Source: Candidatus Saccharimonadales bacterium (GTDB taxonomy: Bacteria; Patescibacteriota; Saccharimonadia; Saccharimonadales; Saccharimonadaceae). From it: DNA of 9,814 nt. The stretch covers positions 1-9,814 of the forward strand of contig JASLCP010000054.1 in the NCBI GenBank assembly GCA_030151825.1, in the 5' to 3' direction. Both the position numbers and the translations under genes were made by a program. Shown piece after piece: positions 1-5,223 of the stretch (the first letter of the stretch is position 1; each line of letters begins with the position of its first letter). The notes beneath the pieces were generated by a model that made no database searches, was not told the origin of the DNA, and worked only from the letters and a program-made list of their open reading frames with translations.

Positions 1-95
1 GCTGGCTCTAGCGTGTACGCATGCGCATCGCCATATACCGCAAATACATCCTTACCCTCCGCAAGTGTCTGTTTAATCTCACCCAAAATATTCAT
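1..95 (-). CDS. Hypothetical protein, N-terminal fragment (cut by left window edge)
   Basis: An open frame of 31 complete codons starts at ATG 93-95 and runs off the left edge. It begins MNILGEIKQTLAEGKDVFAV and continues with a segment containing YGDAHAYTLEP. I do not recognise the family. There is an in-frame stop at 117-119 and no other start between it and the ATG, so the start is forced if the gene is real. No clear Shine-Dalgarno is visible. It lies 42 nt after the tlyA stop on the same strand, so it could be the last or next member of the efp-tlyA transcript. The fragment is too short to assign a function, and a chance open frame is not excluded. Confidence 0.45.
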   Translation of the reverse strand, partial: MNILGEIKQTLAEGKDVFAVYGDAHAYTLEP

Positions 96-137
96 TACTA
101 ATTGGGCGGATTTCTGTCATGGGTTTATTATATAGCG

Positions 138-860
138 CTACGAAATACGTGCCAATACATAAAACCGCTCGCGGTTACCTTTGCTGCCCGCTACTTCGCT
201 ATCGCGCTTGTCTTGAATCACAAAATACTGTTTTGCCCACGTTTCAAATTCTTTTAGAATCTGGCGGCGCACCGCGTCGTTTTTGATGACGCCCTTATTG
301 ACCTGGTGTTTACCCGCTTCAAACTGCGGTTTGACCATCGCCACGATTTGAGTATGTTTGCTACTCAAGCGTTCGGCAATGTGCGGTAAAATCTCGCGCA
401 GACTAATGAAAGATACATCCATCACGATAATATCTGGCACATCCTGCAGTTCAAAGTCGCGAATATCCGTTTTTTCGTGGAGTTCAATGCGCGCATCACC
501 ACGAAGACTTGGGTGTAACTGGTCCGTCCCGACATCGACCGCATAGACTTTCTTGGCACCGCGACGCAGTGCATAATCAGTAAATCCGCCCGTCGACGAA
601 CCAACATCCAGCACTGTTTTGTCGCGAAATTCAACGCCCAAAAGCTGCGCCACGCTGGCGAGTTTCAAACCCGCCCGACTGACATATTGTTCGTCCGCAA
701 TCAGACGGATCACCGCATCGTCGCGCACAAACTGCCCTGATTTTTTGGCAAGCTGCCCATCGACCGTCACCTTGCCTAGGCCAATCCAACTTTCGGCCTG
801 CGACCGACTTCGTGTCAGTCCGCGCCGTGTCAGCTCGATATCCAGTCGTTGTTTCGACAT
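138..860 (-). CDS. tlyA: TlyA family rRNA 2'-O-methyltransferase (S4 + FtsJ/RrmJ-like domains)
   Basis: 240 aa, about the usual TlyA length. Residues 3-60 form an S4 RNA-binding domain. From about 61 onward there is a Rossmann-type SAM methyltransferase, with the SAM-binding motif VLDVGSSTGGFTD at 83-95 and an acidic VDVG at 108-111. The K-D-K-E tetrad of 2'-O-methyltransferases is complete: K66 (SRAGLK), D148 (MDVSF), K177 (VKPQFE) and E231 (GNRER). Known TlyA enzymes methylate cytidines in 16S and/or 23S rRNA at the subunit interface; which of these this one targets cannot be read from sequence. Many members are still misnamed hemolysin A. The ATG directly follows the efp stop (TAA ATG, no gap), and GAAAGAAG inside the efp end is a weak ribosome site, so translational coupling with efp is likely. 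The stop is TAG at 138-140. Confidence 0.93.
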   Translation of the reverse strand: MSKQRLDIELTRRGLTRSRSQAESWIGLGKVTVDGQLAKKSGQFVRDDAVIRLIADEQYVSRAGLKLASVAQLLGVEFRDKTVLDVGSSTGGFTDYALRRGAKKVYAVDVGTDQLHPSLRGDARIELHEKTDIRDFELQDVPDIIVMDVSFISLREILPHIAERLSSKHTQIVAMVKPQFEAGKHQVNKGVIKNDAVRRQILKEFETWAKQYFVIQDKRDSEVAGSKGNRERFYVLARIS

Positions 861-1421
861 TTACTTCTTTCGTTCGCGGTATTCACCAGTCGCGGTATCA
901 ACCGATACAATATCACCCACCTTGATAAATGCCGGCACCTTGATGACGAGGCCCGTCTCGAGTGTCGCATCTTTGAGGACACTACTGGTGGTGTCACCTT
1001 TTACAACGTCTTCGGCATACGTCACCTCGAGGAATAAGTTCTTTGGTAACTCAACGTTAATCACCTTGTCGCCAAAGAATTGCAAATTCAGCTCATCGCC
1101 TTCCTTCAAATACTGGCTGGCTGTATCAACAATATCCGCCCCCAACTGGAACTGCTCAAAACTTTCCGGGTCCATAAAGTGGAAATCCGTACCGTCCGTG
1201 TACAAATATTGCACGTTTTTGTTCGTAACTTCGGCGCGTTCAATTTTATCCTGTCCTTTGAAGGTCTTGGGGATAACACTGCCGTCAATCAAGTTCTTGA
1301 GGCGAACGTTCACGATCGAACCGCCACGACCCATAACCTTTTGGCCATATTCAATCACGCGATATGGCTTGCCGTCAATCTGACACACAACGCCTTTTTT
1401 CAAATCAGTTGGTTGATACAT
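861..1421 (-). CDS. efp: Translation elongation factor P with Arg at the tip-loop position
   Basis: 186 aa, the standard EF-P length. Domain I (1-65) is KOW-like with the tip loop VMGRGGS, domain II carries the LYTDGTDFHFMDPESFEQ region, and domain III has the family signature ending VPAFIKVGDIVSVDTATGEY. EF-P binds between the P and E sites and relieves stalling at proline runs. The residue matching E. coli K34, which is beta-lysylated there, is R32. Arginine at this place is known from EarP-type EF-Ps, where it is rhamnosylated; no earP or other modification gene is in this window, so its modification state is open. AGGAG lies 7 nt before the ATG and fixes the start. It is followed without a gap by tlyA and lies 74 nt after rpsR; the hairpin in between may separate or modulate transcription. 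Confidence 0.96.
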   Translation of the reverse strand: MYQPTDLKKGVVCQIDGKPYRVIEYGQKVMGRGGSIVNVRLKNLIDGSVIPKTFKGQDKIERAEVTNKNVQYLYTDGTDFHFMDPESFEQFQLGADIVDTASQYLKEGDELNLQFFGDKVINVELPKNLFLEVTYAEDVVKGDTTSSVLKDATLETGLVIKVPAFIKVGDIVSVDTATGEYRERKK

Positions 1422-1456
1422 ATCATTTCTCCTGTGTTTGCTTAGTAGCTGGTAAA

Positions 1457-1479
1457 TGACAGCTGCGATACAGCTGTCA
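1457..1479. promoter_or_regulatory. Perfect 9-bp hairpin between rpsR and efp
   Basis: TGACAGCTG (1457-1465) and CAGCTGTCA (1471-1479) are exact inverted repeats with a 5-nt loop. In the minus-strand transcript the hairpin lies about 16 nt after the rpsR stop and about 35 nt before the efp start. Only three U residues follow it, so it is at best a weak terminator. On the minus strand its first arm overlaps a consensus -35 hexamer TTGACA (1475-1480), but no good -10 box lies at 16-18 nt. It could be an attenuator, an RNA-processing or stability element, or an operator; sequence alone does not decide. Confidence 0.6.
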
Positions 1480-1495
1480 AATATCGGCCACTAAA

Positions 1496-1693
1496 TTAGT
1501 TAGCAGTGACAAATGGCAATAGTGCCAAATGACGAGCGCGTTTGATTGCAACGGCAAGCTGGCGCTGTTGGCGAGCGCTGAGGCCTGTCTTTGCGACAGG
1601 CTCGATCTGGCCGTATACGTTGATAAAGCGCTGCAATGTTTTGACGTCTTTGTAGTCAAAATACGCAGGTGTGTCCTTTTTGAATCGTTTCAT
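1496..1693 (-). CDS. rpsR: 30S ribosomal protein S18
   Basis: 65 aa from ATG 1691-1693. The protein starts MKRFKKDTPAYFDYKDVKTL and carries the conserved S18 core: IDYKD-like start, TGLSARQQRQLA, then AIKRARHLALLPF. S18 pairs with S6 in the platform of the 30S subunit. It is shorter than E. coli S18 because the N-terminal extension is reduced. An upstream in-frame ATG at 1744 would add 17 residues lying inside the ssb end; I reject it because AAGGA stands 8 nt before the 1693 ATG and the family starts here. It lies 25 nt after ssb in the classic rpsF-ssb-rpsR order. Confidence 0.97.
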   Translation of the reverse strand: MKRFKKDTPAYFDYKDVKTLQRFINVYGQIEPVAKTGLSARQQRQLAVAIKRARHLALLPFVTAN

Positions 1694-1718
1694 AAGTAGA
1701 ATCCTTCTTGTCTTAGTC

Positions 1719-2159
1719 TTAGAATGGGATTTCCGAAAGATCAATCGGCTTGTCGTCGATGTCTTCGATTACCACATCTTTGTTACTTGCTTTGCTCGAG
1801 GCTACAGAAGAGGCATCCGAGGCGCTATCGCCACCACTATTTGGACCATCAAGGAACGTGACGTCAAACGCGACCACTTCGACGCGGGTACGTTTTTTGC
1901 CGGTTTCTTTGTCGTCCCAGCTATCCTGGCGCAATCGTCCCTGTACCAGGCAGCGGCGACCTTTACTGAGGTACTGCGCAACCAATTCGCCGGTCTTTTC
2001 CCATGCAGTGACATCAAAAAAGTCAGCTTGGTCGTCTTGGCCGCCACGATCAACCGCGAGACTAAAGCTTGTGACAGATTTGCCGCTTGGCGTCGTTCGC
2101 GTTTCTGGATCACGCGTCAGGCGTCCCATCAGTATTACTTGGTTAATTCCTCGTGCCAT
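1719..2159 (-). CDS. ssb: Single-stranded DNA-binding protein
   Basis: 146 aa. Residues 1-105 form an OB fold beginning MARGINQVILMGRLTRDPE, with the conserved FSLAVD, FFDVTAWEKTGELVAQYL and LVQGRL segments. About 106-138 is a flexible Ser/Asp/Ala-rich linker, and the end is an acidic tip DLSEIPF like the DDIPF peptide that recruits partner proteins. SSB coats single-stranded DNA during replication, recombination and repair. Purine-rich GGGAGATAGGGAAG precedes the ATG. It sits between rpsF (29-nt gap) and rpsR (25-nt gap), the widespread bacterial arrangement, so it should share their promoter and any S6:S18 feedback. Confidence 0.97.
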   Translation of the reverse strand: MARGINQVILMGRLTRDPETRTTPSGKSVTSFSLAVDRGGQDDQADFFDVTAWEKTGELVAQYLSKGRRCLVQGRLRQDSWDDKETGKKRTRVEVVAFDVTFLDGPNSGGDSASDASSVASSKASNKDVVIEDIDDKPIDLSEIPF

Positions 2160-2188
2160 CTTCCCTATCTCCCTCGTGTATAAAAATC

Positions 2189-2536
2189 TTATTCTTCGCT
2201 TGCTTCGTTTTTCTCAGCACGCTTTTTGTCTTCGGCAAGGAGCGCGCGGCCCTTTTCGTCAACGGTGACCAGCAAGTAGCGCAGTACTTCATCGGTGATG
2301 TTCAGCGTGTTGCTGATTTTAAGTGGTGCCTCAGGCGGCAAGCTGACTTCCATGTAGACATAGACAGCGAAGTCTTCTTTGTTAATTTTGTATGCCAGTT
2401 TTTTCTTGCCCCAGTTATCTTCACTGGTGACATTTCCGCCCGCACTCGTTACGATATCGCGCACCTTTTTTAGGGGTGTTTCGATATCCGTTTCGAGGTC
2501 AGGATGAATCAGAACGGTTAGTTCGTAGGCTTTCAC
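2189..2536 (-). CDS. rpsF: 30S ribosomal protein S6
   Basis: 115 aa. The start MKAYELTVLIHPDL, the NWGKKKLAYKI segment and the FAVYVYMEV strand are typical of S6, followed by an acidic and basic mixed tail ending ASEE. S6 forms a heterodimer with S18 on the 30S platform. The start codon is GTG (2534-2536), not ATG; it is fixed by a strong Shine-Dalgarno AAAGGAGG five nt upstream and by the family N-terminus. It is the first gene of the rpsF-ssb-rpsR unit, behind a strong -10 box and a structured leader of about 79 nt that may bind the S6:S18 complex. Confidence 0.97.
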   Translation of the reverse strand: MKAYELTVLIHPDLETDIETPLKKVRDIVTSAGGNVTSEDNWGKKKLAYKINKEDFAVYVYMEVSLPPEAPLKISNTLNITDEVLRYLLVTVDEKGRALLAEDKKRAEKNEASEE

Positions 2537-2540
2537 TAGG

Positions 2541-2548
2541 TCCTCCTT
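2541..2548 (-). promoter_or_regulatory. Strong ribosome binding site of rpsF
   Basis: AAAGGAGG reads on the minus strand just upstream of the GTG start, with a 5-nt spacer (ACCTA). It is a near-complete match to the 16S anti-SD and settles the non-ATG start of rpsF. A short UCC-AAA-GGA complementarity next to it could partly mask it. Confidence 0.85.
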
Positions 2549-2552
2549 TGGA

Positions 2553-2618
2553 ATCCATGTGGATGCTTATGCCATGTGGGTCATACTGACGCCGCATAAG
2601 CTGAGTTAATATTACTCA
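2553..2618 (-). promoter_or_regulatory. Structured 5' leader of the rpsF operon, candidate S6:S18-binding element
   Basis: On the minus strand the leader holds an exact 8-bp stem, GCTTATGC (2594-2601) with GCATAAGC (2565-2572). Inside it is a small hairpin GTCA-GTA-TGAC (2580-2590), leaving a short 5' side (GGC) and a longer 3' side (CCACATG). A second hairpin ATCC-ACAT-GGAT (2553-2564) stacks directly behind it, just before the ribosome site; a third possible stem uses 2602-2606 with 2614-2618, although its 5' arm lies at or before the predicted transcript start. The S6:S18 leader known in many bacteria is a CCG in a bulge between a stem and a hairpin. The architecture fits, but CCG itself is absent here, so this is a candidate only. 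Confidence 0.5.
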
Positions 2619-2621
2619 CTT

Positions 2622-2627
2622 ATTATA
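2622..2627 (-). promoter_or_regulatory. -10 box of the rpsF-ssb-rpsR promoter
   Basis: A consensus TATAAT on the minus strand (GGGTATAATAAG). No convincing -35 hexamer lies at 16-18 nt; the best are weak T/G-rich matches. The expected transcript start is near 2615, giving a leader of about 79 nt. It lies back-to-back with the pilin promoter at 2683-2691, with about 58 bp between the two -10 boxes. Confidence 0.65.
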
Positions 2628-2682
2628 CCCTACCCCTGTGGAAAAATCCAGTCTAATATCTTAAAGTGGCCCGTCATCACTA

Positions 2683-2691
2683 TGCTATAAT
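2683..2691 (+). promoter_or_regulatory. Extended -10 promoter of the pilin-like genes
   Basis: TGCTATAAT is a perfect extended -10 (TGn + TATAAT). A poor -35-like TTAAAG lies at 2661-2666 with a 19-nt spacer, consistent with the extended -10 doing most of the work. The predicted transcript start is near 2698, only about 5 nt before the ATG at 2703. The SD-like AAGGG at 2692-2696 would then be upstream of the RNA 5' end, which suggests a nearly leaderless mRNA. Confidence 0.65.
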
Positions 2692-2702
2692 AAGGGCAAT
2701 CT

Positions 2703-3116
2703 ATGACGCTTATGACAAAAAAAACGCACCAACAAGGATTTACCATTACCGAGGCGATTGTCACGCTGGCTATCTTTGGTATTATGACACTCGCCGTCGT
2801 CGGTGGTATTAGCGCCACTCAGGCAGCCCAGCGCAACGAACACTATCTTGATATTGCCAACACCACCGCCAGGCAAATCATCGAAGAAAGCCGCAATGGT
2901 CAATTCGCGACACTCACCACCAGTGGATCACCATACGATCGCACCTCTCGCGTCCCCTCAACACTTCCCCAGGGTCGCGCCACAATGGTTGTCAGCCAAT
3001 CGGGCGATATGCCAAACTTTAAACGCCTCGATGTCACCGTTAGCTACACCATCGGTAGCTACACGCGCGATGTTGTACAGACCGCTTATATCGGCGAAGG
3101 AGGAATTACCCAATGA
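2703..3116 (+). CDS. Type IV pilin-like (prepilin-type N-terminal domain) protein
   Basis: 137 aa with a class III prepilin signal: a short basic leader, then the cleavage site QQG|FTITE followed by a hydrophobic helix (AIVTLAIFGIMTLAVVGG). Glu at mature position +5 (residue 17) is present, as in most pilins. The rest, about 100 residues, has a helix (LDIANTTARQIIEESRNG) and a beta-rich end with VTVSYTIGSYTRDVVQTAYI; this resembles minor pilins of the PilV/GspI type, by inference only. It should be processed by a prepilin peptidase and sit in the membrane or pilus. Start 2703 is chosen for AAGGG 6 nt upstream or for a leaderless transcript; ATG 2712 is an alternative that keeps the cleavage site. 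The TGA stop is followed in frame by TAA and overlaps the next ATG. Confidence 0.88.
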   Translation: MTLMTKKTHQQGFTITEAIVTLAIFGIMTLAVVGGISATQAAQRNEHYLDIANTTARQIIEESRNGQFATLTTSGSPYDRTSRVPSTLPQGRATMVVSQSGDMPNFKRLDVTVSYTIGSYTRDVVQTAYIGEGGITQ

Positions 3117-3529
3117 TAAAACGCTCGTCTGGTTTTACGATTGTCGAGGTTATTGTCGTCATCGTTATCATTGGTATCTTGCTTGGTGTCGTCTTTATCA
3201 GCATGCGTAGTTTTGGCAACCGTTCCAACAAGTCAAGCGCCGTCAATACCGCCGAAGAGGTTAAATTACAGCTATCGACCTACTTCCGCAATCGTAATCG
3301 TTATCCAAAAACTCAAAGCGACGTCGTCGACTATTTGACCGCCCAAAAAGCTACCGACCTTGCCACCAAATTCGGTAATACCGCAGTCTACAGCTACACC
3401 GCCACCAAAGCCGACGGCAGCCCCTGTGCTCTTACCGGTATCGATACGTGCGATAAATACACTATTACCGTCAAAAAGACCTACTGGAACGCACCGGCAA
3501 GCGATAGTGACGTACTCGTCACTCCATAA
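3113..3529 (+). CDS. Type IV pilin-like protein with a C-terminal cysteine pair
   Basis: 138 aa. The leader is only MIKRSSG, cleaved before FTIVE; Glu is at mature +5 (residue 12), followed by a very hydrophobic helix VIVVIVIIGILLGVVFI. The helix continues in amphipathic form to about residue 60 (AEEVKLQLSTYFRNRNRYP), then comes a compact globular part. C105 and C113 enclose a short loop, like the disulfide-bonded region near the C-terminus of many type IV pilins and pseudopilins; this could be a major or minor pilin (PilA/GspG- or GspH-like). The start overlaps the previous stop (ATGA), and AAGGAGG lies 9 nt upstream within that gene, so the two are translationally coupled. Stop TAA. Confidence 0.9.
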   Translation: MIKRSSGFTIVEVIVVIVIIGILLGVVFISMRSFGNRSNKSSAVNTAEEVKLQLSTYFRNRNRYPKTQSDVVDYLTAQKATDLATKFGNTAVYSYTATKADGSPCALTGIDTCDKYTITVKKTYWNAPASDSDVLVTP

Positions 3530-3543
3530 CAGGTATCGTGTAC

Positions 3544-3576
3544 CATGATGCTTGTGCTATAATGGGGAGCATTATG
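3544..3576 (+). promoter_or_regulatory. Inverted repeat that could hide the start codon in read-through RNA
   Basis: Bases 3544-3552 (CATGATGCT) pair with 3568-3576 (AGCATTATG), eight Watson-Crick pairs and one G-U wobble, with a 15-nt loop. The second arm ends with the ATG at 3574-3576, and the loop carries the -10 box and the GGGG of the SD-like GGGGAG. In RNA read through from the upstream pilin genes the start codon would be paired; in RNA begun near 3570 the first arm would be absent. Confidence 0.45.
3555..3563 (+). promoter_or_regulatory. Extended -10 promoter before the large pilin-like gene
   Basis: TGCTATAAT again, identical to the box before the first pilin gene. No good -35 is visible. 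The predicted transcript start is near 3570, about 4 nt before ATG 3574, so a local transcript would be almost leaderless. The box lies in the loop of an inverted repeat (3544-3552 with 3568-3576) whose second arm holds the start codon. Confidence 0.6.
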
Positions 3577-5106
3577 ATAGGTCGATCACGCCCCTCTCAC
3601 TCACTAACTCATCAGCCTCACTCCGCCGGTTTTATCCTTGTTCTGACGATTGCCATCTCGTTCGTTCTCAGCCTTCTTACCGTCAGCCTTCTGTCAGTAG
3701 CCGCGGCAAAATACAGCAAAACCAAGGCAGATATCAACGACACCGCTGTGGTGTATGCCGCAGAGGCCGGGATTAGCGATACTGTCGACCAACTCAACAA
3801 AACCAACGGAAGTTTTACTGGATATAGCACTGAAAAACAGTTTTATAGCAATACACGTCAGGGCAAGGCTACCTATACGACCACTGTTGTCAACAATGGT
3901 AATGACACACTAACCCTCACTTCGACTGGCTTTTTGTATCGCACAGGAGCAGACACAACTTCATTTATGCAAAAGAAACTGCGCGTCCTTATCTTTATCA
4001 CCAAAGTACCTGCCGAGGAAAATATCATCGCCGGATCGGGGGGAATCGGGATTTATAACACTTTCGGGCCACCAGGCCTCACGACCGCACTTACCGGTGG
4101 GTCAGTTTATACGCGCGGTAAAGTCAGGACGGAAGGTGGCGGCGCTTGGATCGGTACTCCAACAAATTCAATGAACCTGACAGTTGCCAATATTGAATGT
4201 GGCGCCTCAGGCACCTGGCCGCAGCCGTGCCCAAGTAGCGATCCGTCAATCACTATCAAGACCAACGTGTTTCAACCAGGAAACCCTGCCATTTATGGTA
4301 CCGTTTGCGCAAATGACCAACCCCCGTCAAGCTTTATTTTCCCTGGCCCAACAGGTAGAGGGCTTATCGACGGCTGTCGCGCGCCTGACGTTGGACTGCC
4401 AAAGTTTGATAAAAAAGCCTTTACCGACAAGCAAACCGTCACCACTAGTCTCAATAATCTCTGTGTCGGATGGGGAGGCGCCAATCATACATGGCCAGCC
4501 AACGCGCGTATTAACGGCTCACCCAACGTTATTTCAATGTCAGGACCATGCGTTATCACACTTGAGGGTGACGTATACATCAAAGGCAACCTCAACATTG
4601 ACTCAAATGCCAAGTTCGTCGTTGCTAATTCTGTTGGCACCCGTCGTGTCAAAATGGTCGTCAACGGCAGTATCACCATCAGCGGTCACGCCATCGGTTT
4701 CTTCCCAAATAGCGCCGGCGCGGGGATTGACCTCATTAGTTTCGACTCGAGCAACTCAAGCTGTTCAAACAGCGACACAGCCAATGACTGCCTCACCCCC
4801 ACTCAACAATACGACTCGTTCCGTGAGGACTATTACGGTAGAGGTATCGGATTTTGGGGGTCATCGCTCAATAACCCTGTCGATTTCTCGAGCATCACTG
4901 CCTACGCCTACTACGCCGGCATTAACTATCGAATGGATAAACCCCACTCAATTCGTGCCGTTGGTGGCCAATTCATCTCGCTTTATAATTTCCACGTCAA
5001 CGGCGAAGACAATAACCTCACTGCCACCGACAATAGCGCGCCATTTGGGTCGATGATGTACTACACCAAATACAAAATTGGTGATTATCTACCCGTCTAT
5101 AACTAA
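3574..5106 (+). CDS. Large PilX/GspK-like pilus-associated protein
   Basis: 510 aa from ATG 3574. A 19-residue basic and His/Ser-rich leader ends HSAG, followed by FILVLTIAISFVLSLLTVSLL, a prepilin-like helix. The mature +5 residue is Leu, not Glu, as in GspK-type pseudopilins. A helix with VYAAEAGISDTVDQLN follows, resembling PilX N-terminal proteins. The long ectodomain has eight cysteines (C209, C219, C245, C268, C297, C326, C397, C406), suggesting up to four disulfides and an extracytoplasmic location. Around 327-385 the repeated short strands (VITLEGDVYIKGNLNI, VVNGSITISG) look like a beta-helix. It is probably a tip or adhesive component working with the two upstream pilins. Start 3574 is preferred because GGGGAG stands 4 nt upstream and the earlier ATGs (3538, 3562) fall before or inside the -10 box. 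Stop TAA. Confidence 0.8.
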   Translation: MIGRSRPSHSLTHQPHSAGFILVLTIAISFVLSLLTVSLLSVAAAKYSKTKADINDTAVVYAAEAGISDTVDQLNKTNGSFTGYSTEKQFYSNTRQGKATYTTTVVNNGNDTLTLTSTGFLYRTGADTTSFMQKKLRVLIFITKVPAEENIIAGSGGIGIYNTFGPPGLTTALTGGSVYTRGKVRTEGGGAWIGTPTNSMNLTVANIECGASGTWPQPCPSSDPSITIKTNVFQPGNPAIYGTVCANDQPPSSFIFPGPTGRGLIDGCRAPDVGLPKFDKKAFTDKQTVTTSLNNLCVGWGGANHTWPANARINGSPNVISMSGPCVITLEGDVYIKGNLNIDSNAKFVVANSVGTRRVKMVVNGSITISGHAIGFFPNSAGAGIDLISFDSSNSSCSNSDTANDCLTPTQQYDSFREDYYGRGIGFWGSSLNNPVDFSSITAYAYYAGINYRMDKPHSIRAVGGQFISLYNFHVNGEDNNLTATDNSAPFGSMMYYTKYKIGDYLPVYN

Positions 5107-5123
5107 GATGGTAGCCATTTCAA

Positions 5124-5160
5124 AAGAGCGCGCGTATAGTATGCCCCTATACGCGCTCTT
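5124..5160. terminator. Hairpin between convergent pilin cluster and ftsK, likely bidirectional terminator
   Basis: AAGAGCGCGCGTATAG (5124-5139) pairs with CTATACGCGCTCTT (5147-5160), leaving a 2-nt GC bulge and a 7-nt loop. On the minus strand the stem is followed by a CTCTTTTG tract, a modest U-run for ftsK; on the plus strand only TTATAT follows. A looser repeat GGCCTT/AAGGCC lies at 5179-5184 and 5203-5208. The rest of the 117-nt gap shows nothing else. Confidence 0.7.
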
Positions 5161-5223
5161 ATATGATATATATCAACCGGCCTTCCTCCATTGGCCCTTG
5201 TAAAGGCCGAAGACTCGCTTTAC

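Noticed and set aside
619..1383. 254-codon open frame on the plus strand across tlyA and efp
   Set aside because: It lies antisense to two unmistakable conserved genes, has no ribosome site, and its Ser/Thr/Arg-rich product is typical of a shadow frame.
1694..1744. Longer rpsR start at 1744
   Set aside because: It would overlap the end of ssb and add a non-family extension; the SD and family start support 1693.
3111..3119. Possible UGA recoding (as in some CPR lineages) from TGA followed by TAA at the end of the first pilin
   Set aside because: No gene here contains an internal in-frame TGA, and reading through would add only one residue, so nothing supports recoding.
3538..3573. Earlier starts (3538, 3562) for the large pilin-like gene
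   Set aside because: Both lie before or within the -10 box and lack SDs; a 19-residue leader from 3574 is sufficient.
4184..5056. 290-codon open frame on the plus strand inside the large pilin-like gene
   Set aside because: It is a frame-shifted shadow with low-complexity Ser/Thr/Pro content; the main frame has the prepilin helix, conserved cysteine pattern and proper start signals.
5179..5208. GGCCTT/AAGGCC repeat after ftsK as a separate terminator
   Set aside because: Only 6 bp with an 18-nt loop and no U-run on either strand.
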